Source: JBGQAS01 sp964498605
Lineage (GTDB): Bacteria > Chloroflexota > Anaerolineae > Anaerolineales > Anaerolineaceae
NCBI GenBank assembly: GCA_964498605.1
Contig: CAZCHK010000004.1
Coordinates: forward strand, 4,245-68,244
DNA length: 64,000 nucleotides
Reading direction: 5' to 3'
Part shown: piece after piece, positions 29,408 through 38,102 of the stretch
Numbering within the stretch: position 1 is the stretch's first letter
Layout of the letters: every line of letters begins with the position of its first letter
Program-made: the position numbers and the translations under genes
The notes under the pieces: generated by a model
What the model saw: only the letters and a program-made list of their open reading frames with translations
Told to the model about the DNA's origin: nothing
Database searches by the model: none

Positions 29408-30121
29408 TTACTTCAATTCCCAGGCCATGCTCACGTCGACGGAGATGATCATCTGGCCTGTCGCCACCGGCACGGATGATTCCATCATCGCACCCCCGCC
29501 CTTGCCTTCATAGATCGGGTACGCGCTGTATGAGGAATACGAGTTGATGTACTGCACGACTCCCAAGGCGCTGTCCGAGGACTCTGCCAGCTGCTGTGCC
29601 TGGGCCTTGGCATCTTCCACTGCCTTAGCCCGTGCCTCTTCCAGGTAGGGTGAGGGGTCGATCACATCGAAGGTGATGCCGTTGATCGTGTTGGCTCCAC
29701 TGCGGACGACCGCGTCCAGTATCTCGCCCAGTTTACTCAGATCACGCACGGTCACGAACACCGTGTTATTCGCCTGGTAGAGCGTTCCGGTGATCTGGCC
29801 TTCCATGTCGTACTGCGTCATGGGATACACGCTGAAGTTGGAGGTCTGGATATCCAGCTCTTCCACACCCAGCAGGCCCAACGCTGTCCGGATTCCGACC
29901 GCCTGCGCGCTGTTCTGGTTCAGGACCTGCGTGACAGTGTCCGCGGTATTCTGCACCCCGATGTTGATATACGCCACATCCGGAACGATATAGACCTCGC
30001 CGTGTCCGGTCACCGACACCTGCCGGACGGCCTGGGTGGACGGGCTGCTTGTGCCGGTGCACGCGGCCATACCGATCAGCGCCACGGCACTGAAAATGAT
30101 GAGGAAAATCTTTGTTTTCAT
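29408..30121 (-). CDS. SIMPL (DUF541) domain lipoprotein
   Basis: A 237-residue lipoprotein: the signal peptide ends in VALIGMAAC. The rest is one SIMPL/DUF541 domain, opening with VSVTGHGEVYIVPDVAYINI and including ARAKAVEDAKAQAQQLAESS, the typical Ala-rich helix. The family includes periplasmic and surface proteins linked to oxidative stress and signalling; no enzyme activity is proven. It starts after AAGGAG with its own -10 box. It follows the LiaF/PspC membrane cluster but is separated from it by a strong terminator. Confidence 0.88.
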   Translation of the reverse strand: MKTKIFLIIFSAVALIGMAACTGTSSPSTQAVRQVSVTGHGEVYIVPDVAYINIGVQNTADTVTQVLNQNSAQAVGIRTALGLLGVEELDIQTSNFSVYPMTQYDMEGQITGTLYQANNTVFVTVRDLSKLGEILDAVVRSGANTINGITFDVIDPSPYLEEARAKAVEDAKAQAQQLAESSDSALGVVQYINSYSSYSAYPIYEGKGGGAMMESSVPVATGQMIISVDVSMAWELK

Positions 30122-30147
30122 AAGTACTCCTTGTTTTTCTATCTGAA

Positions 30148-30153
30148 ATTATA
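30148..30153 (-). promoter_or_regulatory. -10 box for the SIMPL gene
   Basis: TATAAT on the minus strand, 26 bases upstream of the ATG. No strong -35 box is seen. Confidence 0.45.
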
Positions 30154-30277
30154 GACGATGAAACGCCAAAAAAGTTCCCGCCTGCTTCCATGAGATTCCA
30201 CCCTTCATCGCCAGCCTCCTGGTGTCCTCCCGCCCACCTTCCTCCTCCCCCGGCGTCGTGGATGTGCCAGAAAAAAG

Positions 30278-30312
30278 CAATCATCAGACGGCGTACCGCC
30301 GTCTGATGATTG
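30278..30312 (-). terminator. Strong Rho-independent terminator after the LiaF/PspC cluster
   Basis: A perfect 16-base-pair stem with a three-base loop, followed on the minus strand by GCTTTTTTCTGG. It begins 15 bases after the stop codon of the last membrane gene and separates that operon from the SIMPL gene. Confidence 0.88.
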
Positions 30313-30326
30313 TCCAGGTCCATTCT

Positions 30327-31406
30327 CTAGGGAGTAAAATCGCAGTTATCGTAATTGCGAATCGCGATGATTCCCACAGGTAATTTTATGGCCAGCGTGG
30401 CCGGATCGTCCGAATCGCTGTTGGTGACCACGTTGTCCACCTTGACAAAGTTTTCATCCATGCTGAGCGTCGTTACGGCTGTTTCCAGTTCGATCCGAAT
30501 GGGCAGTCCTTCTGGAACGCACAGGATCAATTCCCCGACGGCTCCCTCCAGGGTTCCTTCCAGGAAGCCCTCCGCCGGCAGCGCCAGCGTGGTTTTTCCT
30601 GCCGCCAAATTGGTGGTCAGGTCGATGACCCTGGTCTGGCTCAGGTCCGCGTAGATCTCTCCCGCGGCGGTCTTCAAGACGAGCTCTTCGACAATGATGT
30701 CTGAATTCAACGCCAGGTTCCAGGCGTATTTCCCGGCGTCCGTCGAGTAGACGTAGCTGCCGCGGCTGCTGTAGATGCGGAAGGAAGGCGTGGTTTTTTC
30801 TTCAGTTGTGACCTCCGTCTCGACGATCTCCTCGCTGGATTTCGGAGCTGTTCCTTCCACCAGGTAAGCCTCACCCGCTCCACCGGTCAGGATCAACCGG
30901 CCGGTCGTCAGTTCGATTTCTCCCTCGACATTCGTGATGCCGTCCGCGGGAAGCTGGATCGTTTGCAGTTCCGGTGAAATGGGCGACTGGATGGCGATGA
31001 AGTAGACCGCGCCCAACAGCAGCAGTCCGACCAGGATGCCCAGAATCGGGGCGATGATCCCCCGGGCGCGCCCGATGATCAGGTTGAGTCCCAGCGCCAC
31101 CAGCAGGATCGGCCACAGCTTCAGGAAAACCGTCCACACCGGCATGTCCAGGACGCCGAAATTGGACAGCAGGAAGATGATCCCAAGTCCGGAGATCACC
31201 GTGGGCCACAGGAAACCATCCCGGTTGATGAAACTCTCGATCCCTCCGATGACCAGCAGCAAAGGCCACAATTTCACCAGCGCGTCCAGCGTCGTGTTGT
31301 CCATCCTGCTGGAAAAATTGTTCAAAAAAAGGAACACACCGACCGTGATGAGCAGCAACGGCCAAAATATGTGAATACGCCTGCGCGATTTATGTTCCAT
31401 GTTCAT
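30327..31406 (-). CDS. LiaF-like membrane protein with C-terminal beta-rich domain
   Basis: A 359-residue protein. The first 155 residues hold four to five short hydrophobic segments with repeats of the form WPLLLVIGG and LWPILLVALGLNLIIG, the LiaI/LiaF-type (DUF5668-like) membrane region. From about residue 165 to the end it is a soluble domain rich in beta strands with repeated hydrophobic-polar pattern, resembling the toast-rack or LiaF C-terminal module. LiaF proteins restrain LiaRS cell-envelope stress signalling. The ATG at 31406 overlaps the PspC-domain gene stop by four bases. Function is inferred from architecture only. Confidence 0.65.
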   Translation of the reverse strand: MNMEHKSRRRIHIFWPLLLITVGVFLFLNNFSSRMDNTTLDALVKLWPLLLVIGGIESFINRDGFLWPTVISGLGIIFLLSNFGVLDMPVWTVFLKLWPILLVALGLNLIIGRARGIIAPILGILVGLLLLGAVYFIAIQSPISPELQTIQLPADGITNVEGEIELTTGRLILTGGAGEAYLVEGTAPKSSEEIVETEVTTEEKTTPSFRIYSSRGSYVYSTDAGKYAWNLALNSDIIVEELVLKTAAGEIYADLSQTRVIDLTTNLAAGKTTLALPAEGFLEGTLEGAVGELILCVPEGLPIRIELETAVTTLSMDENFVKVDNVVTNSDSDDPATLAIKLPVGIIAIRNYDNCDFTP

Positions 31407-31855
31407 TCACCTTTCCTTCCTCTTACCAGAAGCACGATCCCCGCCAGCACCAGCAAAGCCGGCCAGAGCATATTGTTGATGATCTGGACCCACTCGATGT
31501 CCAACACCTTCAGCGCCGCGAATCCGCCCAGGATGACCAGGCCGACCCCGATATAGATCGGAAGGTTAGGATTGGACGAGCTGGTCACTTCTTTAATCTC
31601 GGAGCCCATCAACTTCGCCCTCTCGCCAATGTCTTCCGGCTTCAACGGCTCGATATTTTCCATCAAAACCTTATCTTCACGAGGCATCACGATCCACAGG
31701 ATAAGATACAGCAGCACGCCGAACCCGCTGGTCAGGGTCAGCAGGACGAAAAAGATGCGGATGATGATCGGATCGATGTTCAGGTATTTGCCAAGCCCCA
31801 CGCACACGCCGCCCAGGATGGCGCCGTTGCGATCGCGAGTCAGTCTTTTTCCCAT
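31403..31855 (-). CDS. PspC domain membrane protein
   Basis: A 150-residue protein. The N-terminal 60 residues are a PspC domain: LTRDRNGAILGGVCVGLGKY, then FFVLLTLTSGFGVLLYLILW and IVMPRED. Two further hydrophobic segments near the C-terminus (about residues 100-118 and 122-142) resemble the LiaI-type segments in the neighbouring genes. PspC proteins sense or relay cell-membrane stress. The start at 31855 follows GGAGA; the longer upstream frame is antisense or non-coding overlap with the next gene. Confidence 0.88.
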   Translation of the reverse strand: MGKRLTRDRNGAILGGVCVGLGKYLNIDPIIIRIFFVLLTLTSGFGVLLYLILWIVMPREDKVLMENIEPLKPEDIGERAKLMGSEIKEVTSSSNPNLPIYIGVGLVILGGFAALKVLDIEWVQIINNMLWPALLVLAGIVLLVRGRKGE

Positions 31856-31857
31856 GG

Positions 31858-32517
31858 TCACTCTCCACTCTTTTTGCGCTTGACCAGTGAAAGCACGATC
31901 AGCACGATACCCGCCACGACCATCAGGGCTGCCGGAATGTACTTCATGATCCCTTCCGAGGTGAACATGAACAGCAGTCCCAGGATGAAAAGCACCGCGG
32001 CCGGGATCCAGGCCCACTTGCGGTCACCGACTCCGCCAGGCAGCAACGCCACCAGGCCAAAGGTGATCCCCAATCCCACGAACAGGGCGAAGACCGGGTT
32101 CTTCACTGCACCGGAAAGCGCCACCAGGGCCGCCACGGAGAACAGCACGCCTCCCGGAATGATCGCCCACCAGTGCTCGCGGTTGATCAGGTAGATGACC
32201 CAGAAACTGACGCCGATGAACGCCAGGAAAATGGCTGCCGGCAGGCCTGTCGTCCCGAAGTCGGGAAAGAAGGTGCTCAAGGCGATCAAGATGCTCAATC
32301 CAACCAGGGTGAACCCGGGAATCCCGGCCCACCAGCTGCGCTTATCGGCGATCAGCACGTACAGGAAAGCCGCCCCCCCCGCCAGAAAGCCGGCCGGGAC
32401 GATGATGTCCCACACGCTGTCGCCAATCTTTAATAAATCTGTGCTCTGCAGGAGGGCCAGCCCCCCGATGATGATCACGACAATTCCAACGATGATTCTC
32501 CAACTGATAGGTTTCAT
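31858..32517 (-). CDS. Polytopic membrane protein of the LiaF/PspC cluster
   Basis: A 219-residue protein almost wholly hydrophobic, with about seven to eight membrane segments and short loops. It opens with MKPISWRIIVGIVVIIIGGL, the same kind of WRIxxGxxxIxxG start as the other cluster members, and ends in a Lys-rich tail. No catalytic motif is visible. It is two bases upstream of the PspC gene and 14 bases after the previous gene, so it is an operon member. A role in membrane stress is inferred from context only. Confidence 0.6.
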   Translation of the reverse strand: MKPISWRIIVGIVVIIIGGLALLQSTDLLKIGDSVWDIIVPAGFLAGGAAFLYVLIADKRSWWAGIPGFTLVGLSILIALSTFFPDFGTTGLPAAIFLAFIGVSFWVIYLINREHWWAIIPGGVLFSVAALVALSGAVKNPVFALFVGLGITFGLVALLPGGVGDRKWAWIPAAVLFILGLLFMFTSEGIMKYIPAALMVVAGIVLIVLSLVKRKKSGE

Positions 32518-32531
32518 TGTTTGTTCCCTTT

Positions 32532-33335
32532 CTAGAGTATCTGCACGGAAGTCAATCCGGTTTCGAAGTAGATTTCAGCTTTATGTTTGCCGGTCGCATA
32601 CCCGGCCGTCTCGAACACCGAGCCATTGGGGATGAACCTTTTTTCATCCAGCCTGCGCGTGGATACACCGCTGTTGAAATGCAGCTGGGCTTCCAGGCTT
32701 TCCGGAACCTGCAGAACGATCGAGGCTGCCCCGGCTGCGATCTTCACTTTCATCATGCCGCCCTGTTCGGGTAGCTTGATGTGCGTGTCCGTGGCCCCCG
32801 CTTCGATCTTCAACTTCTGGATGTTCAGCTTGCTCAGGTCCAGTCTGGCATGGTTCGCGCCATACTTGACCGTCAGGTCCGTGGGAACGCGCGGGTTCAA
32901 CCCGATCTTCCACTCCAGCCCGCGTGTCCCGAAGGCCCATCCACCGTCCCAGGAATCGACATTGCGCGGATGCAGTTCAATGTGCGCGTGTTCCCCGGCA
33001 ACGGCAGAGCGCTGATCCACGCCACCGCTGCAGGCACCTTCGACCAGGAGGGCATCGTCCTGACACGGCGCCACTTCCAGGCTTCCCGCGCCGTGATGGA
33101 TCTCGATCATCGCGCTGCGAATGTCTTGCTTTTCAATGGTAAAGTGCTCTACCGCGATCGCTTTTTTGCGCCACACGGTCGCGTTCAGGATGATCCAGAA
33201 TCCAACCATCACCAGGCTGATCGGCCAGACCAGGTTCCAGGCAAGTTTCGCCGAGAACAATCCGAACGAGCTGGCAAGGAAGATCAACCCGGCCGCGATG
33301 ACCAGGATCCCCCAGAAAATTCTTGGGTTCTTCAT
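32532..33335 (-). CDS. LiaF-like membrane-anchored protein
   Basis: A 267-residue protein. Two N-terminal membrane segments (MKNPRIFWGILVIAAGLIFL and LVWPISLVMVGFWIILNA) match the LiaI/LiaF-type region; the remaining 200 residues form a beta-rich soluble domain with repeats such as AGSLEVAPCQDDALLVEG and AGATDTHIKLPEQGGMMKVK, typical of LiaF C-terminal or bactofilin-like beta-helix folds. The start at 33335 lies one base after the stop codon of the upstream gene; the frame further upstream is overlap noise. Probably part of an envelope-stress complex. Confidence 0.7.
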   Translation of the reverse strand: MKNPRIFWGILVIAAGLIFLASSFGLFSAKLAWNLVWPISLVMVGFWIILNATVWRKKAIAVEHFTIEKQDIRSAMIEIHHGAGSLEVAPCQDDALLVEGACSGGVDQRSAVAGEHAHIELHPRNVDSWDGGWAFGTRGLEWKIGLNPRVPTDLTVKYGANHARLDLSKLNIQKLKIEAGATDTHIKLPEQGGMMKVKIAAGAASIVLQVPESLEAQLHFNSGVSTRRLDEKRFIPNGSVFETAGYATGKHKAEIYFETGLTSVQIL

Positions 33336-33336
33336 C

Positions 33337-34053
33337 CTATTCACCCTTGGCAGGTTTGCGCACTTTGTTCTTTTTCGCCTTTTCCTCGGCGATCTCGGCA
33401 ATGATCTCAGCCGTCTTGGCCTGCTCATCCACTGCTTCCACGCTCGCAACTTTTGCGACCGGTTCAGCTTCGGTCACCGGCGCGGCGGGAACTGCTGGCA
33501 TTTCAGGCGGGGCAGCCACGGCTGCCTTGCGGGGTTTGATAAAACCGCGGATGAAGATGACGATGCCGGCGATCACCAGCAGCAGCGGCCAGTATTTTTT
33601 CAGGACATCCGGTATGTGCTGGAACATCGATCCGAAGATGGCATAAAAAACCGTGAACATGATCAAGGAGACAAGCAGGGTGTCGATGATCTCCTTCCAG
33701 CTGTAGCGCTTCTTTTCGCCCATCAGGCGCGCCAGCAGCATACCCACGGCGACAAAACCGGGGATCAACGCCCATGCGTATGTCCATGAAGCCCAGGGAT
33801 TCGGCATGCTTGTGTTCGCCTGCCAGAACAGGATGCCGCCGATTCCGCCAACGATGCACGCCGGAACCGCCAGGTCAGGTGTGCTGGTGATGGCACCAAG
33901 CACAAGCAGGAACAACCCGCTTCCGATGATGTAAAAAGGCCAGGTTTGAAATTCAAAAGTCAAAAGCTTCAATACCTGTCCGCCGATCAGAAAGACCCCC
34001 AACAGGATCAGAATGATCCCAACCACAATGCTGGAACGTTTTTTCGTTTCCAT
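33337..34053 (-). CDS. Membrane protein with LiaI-type segments and Ala/Lys-rich tail
   Basis: A 238-residue protein with about six hydrophobic segments in the first 175 residues, including KYWPLLLVIAGIVIFIRG near residues 152-169, the same motif as in the neighbouring genes. The last 60 residues are soluble and rich in Ala, Glu and Lys, with a possible coiled coil. It is the first gene of the five-gene cluster (34053 down to 30327). I do not recognise a named family beyond the LiaI-like repeats. Confidence 0.6.
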   Translation of the reverse strand: METKKRSSIVVGIILILLGVFLIGGQVLKLLTFEFQTWPFYIIGSGLFLLVLGAITSTPDLAVPACIVGGIGGILFWQANTSMPNPWASWTYAWALIPGFVAVGMLLARLMGEKKRYSWKEIIDTLLVSLIMFTVFYAIFGSMFQHIPDVLKKYWPLLLVIAGIVIFIRGFIKPRKAAVAAPPEMPAVPAAPVTEAEPVAKVASVEAVDEQAKTAEIIAEIAEEKAKKNKVRKPAKGE

Positions 34054-34137
34054 TTTTCCTCCAGGATGATTTCTACATACTATCTAACGAAAAATTTGGC
34101 ATTTGGTTGCACCAAATACCTAATTCGTTCTGGGGGA

Positions 34138-35121
34138 TTATTTCTTTTTGGGTTTGGGTTTATTCTTAACGAAGGAAACAAGAAATACGGCTGCCAGGCC
34201 CACCCCGCATATGCCGATGATGATGATGCCCAGGTTCTGCCGGCTGAGGTTTGGCATGGCGGCGATGATGGGTGTCGGCGTGGGCGTCGACCCGGGTGTT
34301 TTGCTCGGTGCCGGGGTGGCAGGGGATTTCAGCGCTGTCGGGGTGCGCGTGGGGCGGGTTGGTGTCGTGGTGATCGTCGGCGTGGTCGTCGCGCTCGGCG
34401 CCAGCCTGATAACCAGGGTCTGTCCGACGTACACCGTGTCGCTGGTCAGTTTGTTCAGTGCCTTGATATCATCGATGCGCGTATCATAGGCAATGGCGAT
34501 GCTCCACAGCGCCTGGCCGCTCTGCACGACGTGCGTGACTGAACCATCCGCGTTGGGCGTGGAGACGATCATCGGCTGGATGTACTCCTCCGTGGTTGGC
34601 GTCCGGGAAACGCTCGGATCCCAGGTGGGATTGGCCAGGCCCCCCGCGATGTACGCGGCGTGCATCACCCAATAGATCACACCGTCGAACTCTGCCACTC
34701 CGGCACCGATATTGCGGTAATTTCCCGCGTATGTGCCGTTGACAGCATACATGTGAGAAATGTCAGTCCATCCTGATTTGATCGATGCTAATGTCGTGCT
34801 GCTGCTGCCCATATAAAAGCTTTCGGTCGCGAAAACGGTCGCCCCATCACCGTATCCGGCAGCCTTGATGCGTGCAATCGCGTCACCGATATGCCAGGTG
34901 AGCTTGTTCTGCGCCATGTATTCTGCTGTCGTCTGGGCTGTGTACATCAGGATCGGATCCGTAACAAGATCCCCGTATCCAAAAGAGTTGCGCCATTCAT
35001 TCATCAAATTGATGATGTCCTGCGCAGTGATGTGGACTTCCGCCCTGACCGTGTGCACGGAAGAGAACAGCATCACTGCCATGATGATCGCGGTAAGGAA
35101 AACAAAACCTGGTTTACGCAT
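34138..35121 (-). CDS. Surface protein: CAP/SCP domain, LysM, Thr/Pro stalk, membrane anchor
   Basis: A 327-residue exported protein. A signal peptide (cleavage near VRAEV) is followed by a CAP/SCP-like domain of about 130 residues (INLMNEWRNSFGYGDLVTDP, YMAQNKLTWHIGD, YRNIGAGVAEFDGVIYWVMH). A LysM domain follows (THVVQSGQALWSIAIAYDTR to YVGQTLVIR), then a Thr/Pro-rich stalk, and a C-terminal membrane helix with a Lys-rich end. LysM binds N-acetylglucosamine-containing glycans, so it probably sits in or on the cell wall. It starts only three bases after the lpdA stop codon. CAP domains have varied roles; none can be assigned. Confidence 0.85.
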   Translation of the reverse strand: MRKPGFVFLTAIIMAVMLFSSVHTVRAEVHITAQDIINLMNEWRNSFGYGDLVTDPILMYTAQTTAEYMAQNKLTWHIGDAIARIKAAGYGDGATVFATESFYMGSSSTTLASIKSGWTDISHMYAVNGTYAGNYRNIGAGVAEFDGVIYWVMHAAYIAGGLANPTWDPSVSRTPTTEEYIQPMIVSTPNADGSVTHVVQSGQALWSIAIAYDTRIDDIKALNKLTSDTVYVGQTLVIRLAPSATTTPTITTTPTRPTRTPTALKSPATPAPSKTPGSTPTPTPIIAAMPNLSRQNLGIIIIGICGVGLAAVFLVSFVKNKPKPKKK

Positions 35122-35124
35122 GAT

Positions 35125-36522
35125 TCATCCGTGAATGGGGGTGCCCGTCGCGGCGTGGGCGGCCTCCATGACCACCTCGCTGAGGGTGGGATGCGCGTGT
35201 ACGCTGTGGGCGATTTGGTGCGCCGGGATGCCGGCCTGGTGCGCCAGGGTGAGTTCCGGCAGCAGTTCGGACACTTCCGGACCGATCAGGCTTGCCCCCA
35301 GCACTTTTTTGCTGTCAGGATCGATCATCACCTTGCAGAAACCGTGTCCCTCCCCCAACCCGATGGCTTTTCCATTGGCGATGAAATTGAAGCGGCCTGT
35401 TTGGTACGCTACGGCTTTTTCCTTCAACTGGGCTTCCGTCATGCCGAACGATGCCACCTGAGGTGACGTGTAGGTGGCCCTCGGGATGGCAGTGTAATCC
35501 AGCATCTCCACTTCCATGCCGCTGATCGCCTCCGCGCAGATCACCCCCTGGGCTGAAGCCGCGTGGGCCAGCAGCAGCTCTCCGCTGATGTCGCCGACCG
35601 CCCAGATCCCCGGCACATTGGTCTGCATTTTTTTATCGATCTTGATAAACCCCCGCGAGGTTGTTTCCACCCCCGCCCCTTCCAGGTTGAGCTCCTGCGT
35701 GTTTGGTTTGAAGCCGATCGCGACCAGGACTTGCTGCGCCCGCAAAATTTGCAACGTATCCCCCTGGCTCACTTCCACCGTGACCCCCTCATCGCTCGTC
35801 GCCACGGACTGCACCCTGGCACCGGTGAGGATGTCGATACCGCGCTTCTGGAAATGCTTTTGCAGCTCCAGGCTGATCTCCTCATCCTCCAGCGGAAGGA
35901 CCCGGGGCAGCATTTCCACCAGGGTCACCCTGGTGCCGTAGGCGCTCCACAGCGTGCTGAATTCCGCGCCGATCGCGCCTGCGCCGATGATGATGACCGA
36001 TTCGGGCAGCGTCGTCTGCAGGATGGCTTCCTTGTAAGACAGCACGGCCCTGCCGTCCACCGCAACGCCCGGGATCGTGCTCGAATACGCCCCGGCAGCG
36101 ATGACGATATGCTCGCCCGTGATCTGGGTGAGCGCACCTGCGCTGTCCGTAATCTTCAGGGTGTGCCTGTCAATGAAAGCTGCACTGCCGTTGATGACCG
36201 TGACAGCATTTTTCTTCATCAGGTAGGACACGCTTTTCGACATGCGCTCAGCCACACTGCGGCTCCTCTTGACTGCCGCGGCGTAATCCAGGGTAAGGTT
36301 ATCAAATAGAATGCCAAAATCGGATGCTTTTTCACGCACGATGTGGGCGATCTCCGCGTTCCGCAGCAGTGCCTTGGTCGGGATGCAGCCAATGTTGACA
36401 CAAACCCCCCCAATGTGCGATTTTTCAATGATGGCTGTTTTCTTTCCCAGCTGGGCTGCGCGGATCGCGCACACGTATCCCCCTGGACCCGACCCAATGA
36501 CGATCACATCATAATCTGGCAT
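35125..36522 (-). CDS. lpdA: Dihydrolipoyl dehydrogenase
   Basis: A 465-residue flavoprotein disulfide reductase. YDVIVIGSGPGGYVCAIRAA is the FAD site, GGVCVNIGCIPTK holds the redox Cys pair, SVIIIGAGAIGAEFSTLW is the NAD site, GIWAVGDISGELLLAHAA binds FAD, and VHAHPTLSEVVMEAA carries the catalytic His and Glu of the dimer interface. It reoxidises lipoamide in 2-oxoacid dehydrogenases or the glycine cleavage system, none of which are in the window. The start follows GAGAGGTAACA. It is 37 bases downstream of folP on the same strand. Confidence 0.94.
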   Translation of the reverse strand: MPDYDVIVIGSGPGGYVCAIRAAQLGKKTAIIEKSHIGGVCVNIGCIPTKALLRNAEIAHIVREKASDFGILFDNLTLDYAAAVKRSRSVAERMSKSVSYLMKKNAVTVINGSAAFIDRHTLKITDSAGALTQITGEHIVIAAGAYSSTIPGVAVDGRAVLSYKEAILQTTLPESVIIIGAGAIGAEFSTLWSAYGTRVTLVEMLPRVLPLEDEEISLELQKHFQKRGIDILTGARVQSVATSDEGVTVEVSQGDTLQILRAQQVLVAIGFKPNTQELNLEGAGVETTSRGFIKIDKKMQTNVPGIWAVGDISGELLLAHAASAQGVICAEAISGMEVEMLDYTAIPRATYTSPQVASFGMTEAQLKEKAVAYQTGRFNFIANGKAIGLGEGHGFCKVMIDPDSKKVLGASLIGPEVSELLPELTLAHQAGIPAHQIAHSVHAHPTLSEVVMEAAHAATGTPIHG

Positions 36523-36559
36523 TGTTACCTCTCAGAACTGGCGATTCTACCACAATGGA

Positions 36560-37483
36560 TCACGTATGGATCTTGTTCTGCATCCCCAGGACGCGCAGCG
36601 GGTTGGGAGGGGCTTTCCTGACGATGGCATCCGTCATGCGGGTCACCCGCGCCATGGCTTCCACGTCGTGCACGCGCACGACATCCGCTCCTTTCACGAT
36701 GCCCACCGAGACGGTGGCAGCCGTGCCTTCCACGCGCTGATTGGGCGGCAGGTCGAGGGTGTGCCCGATAAAGGATTTGCGGGATGGCCCCAGGCAGATG
36801 GGGTAGCCAAGTGCCTTGATCTCATCCAAATGGTTGATCAGCTCCAGGTTCTGCGCCACCGTTTTTCCAAAGCCCAGACCCGGGTCGATGATGATGCGGT
36901 CAGACTCGATTTTCGCCTTCCTGGCAATGCGGATGCTTTCCTGCAGATCACTTTTCACATCCTCAATTAAATTAACGTAGGTTGGTGCGTTGTACTGGCT
37001 GCCCAGGGCGCCGTTCGTGCTGATCGCTTCACCCTGGCTGCGGTTGTGCATCAGGATGATGGGCACGCCGTGCAAAGCTACCACGTCCGCCAGTTCGGGA
37101 TCCCCCTTCAACGCCCACACATCATTGATCCAATCCGCGCCGGCGCAGATCACCGCGTCCGCGGTCCTGGCTTTGTACGTGTCGATGGATATGATCGTGT
37201 CAAGATCCGAGCTTCTGAAAGCTTTGACCACCGGCAGGATACGCTCCAGCTCCTCGTCCGCGCTGAGCGGCCTGGAGCCCGGGCGCGAGCTTTCTCCGCC
37301 AAGATCGAGAATATCAGCTCCCTCCTTGATAAACCTGTGGGCCTGTTCCAGCGCGGACTGCAGGACCATGCCTTCGGTCATCAGGCCATCCCCGGAAAAA
37401 CTGTCCGGCGTGATGTTAATGATTCCCATCAGGAAGGTTCTTGTGCCAAACGGCAGCGGATAAAGGGTTTTTGGATTTTTCAT
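36560..37483 (-). CDS. folP: Dihydropteroate synthase
   Basis: A 307-residue DHPS. The pterin-binding motifs are clear: LMGIINITPDSFSGDG, GADILDLGGESSRPGS, ISIDTYKARTADAVICAGAD, IIDPGLGFGKT and CLGPSRKSFIG. It joins p-aminobenzoate to dihydropterin diphosphate in folate synthesis. Two ATG codons lie side by side (37486 and 37483); AGGA is six bases before the second, which I prefer. folK is only seven bases upstream, so the two successive pathway steps are made from one mRNA. Confidence 0.95.
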   Translation of the reverse strand: MKNPKTLYPLPFGTRTFLMGIINITPDSFSGDGLMTEGMVLQSALEQAHRFIKEGADILDLGGESSRPGSRPLSADEELERILPVVKAFRSSDLDTIISIDTYKARTADAVICAGADWINDVWALKGDPELADVVALHGVPIILMHNRSQGEAISTNGALGSQYNAPTYVNLIEDVKSDLQESIRIARKAKIESDRIIIDPGLGFGKTVAQNLELINHLDEIKALGYPICLGPSRKSFIGHTLDLPPNQRVEGTAATVSVGIVKGADVVRVHDVEAMARVTRMTDAIVRKAPPNPLRVLGMQNKIHT

Positions 37484-37490
37484 CATATTC

Positions 37491-38000
37491 CTAGCGGGGT
37501 ATTTGATCGACAGCCGGGGGCAGCGCGACCACCGAGATACCCTCCTGGTTCAGTCCCTGCAGCATGTCGCGGACGGACAGCTTCAAGCCGGGATGTTTGA
37601 GATTGGGTGCGATTTCGCACAACGGCACCAGCACAAACGCGCGTTCCTGCAGCCGCGCGTGCGGGATGGTTAATTTCTCCGTCTTCAGAATGACATTGTC
37701 GTAGAAGATGATGTCGATGTCGATCGGGCGCGGGCCGTAGCGAAAGGTGGGCTGCCGGTCCAGCTTCTTTTCAATGCCCTTGGCGTGATACAGCAGCTGA
37801 TGCGGAGTCAGGTCCGTCCCGACTTTCAAGACCATGTTGAGAAAATCCGGCTGATCCGAAAATCCCCACGGTGTCGTCGCGTAGATGGACGAGGCCAGAA
37901 GGGGATCAACCGGTGGCAGCAGGGACTCAATGGCGATGGCCAGGTTTCTCATCCTGTCACCCATATTCGTTCCCAGCGCCAAGTAGGCAGTGTGCTGCAT
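37491..38000 (-). CDS. folK: 2-amino-4-hydroxy-6-hydroxymethyldihydropteridine diphosphokinase
   Basis: A 169-residue HPPK. AYLALGTNMGDR, YATTPWGFSDQPDFLNMVLK and PRPIDIDIIFYDN are the substrate, active-site and metal motifs (Asp-x-Asp); IPHARLQERAFVLVPLCEI follows. It transfers pyrophosphate from ATP to the pterin just before FolP. The ATG at 38000 begins the conserved MQHTAYLALG; a TTG 42 bases further up would add a leader. A TACAAT box ends six bases before the ATG and no ribosome-binding site is visible, suggesting a leaderless folK-folP mRNA. Confidence 0.94.
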   Translation of the reverse strand: MQHTAYLALGTNMGDRMRNLAIAIESLLPPVDPLLASSIYATTPWGFSDQPDFLNMVLKVGTDLTPHQLLYHAKGIEKKLDRQPTFRYGPRPIDIDIIFYDNVILKTEKLTIPHARLQERAFVLVPLCEIAPNLKHPGLKLSVRDMLQGLNQEGISVVALPPAVDQIPR

Positions 38001-38006
38001 TTCTGA

Positions 38007-38012
38007 ATTGTA
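38007..38012 (-). promoter_or_regulatory. -10 box of a probable leaderless folK-folP promoter
   Basis: TACAAT on the minus strand ends six bases before the folK ATG; there is no purine-rich ribosome-binding site in between. Confidence 0.35.
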
Positions 38013-38102
38013 ACCGCCTTTTTTATCCCACGTAAAGGTCAAATTCCACCCCCCCGGGCTGATCCGCTTCCGGCCCGTCAGCTGCTTCGCCGCTGCTGGT
38101 TT

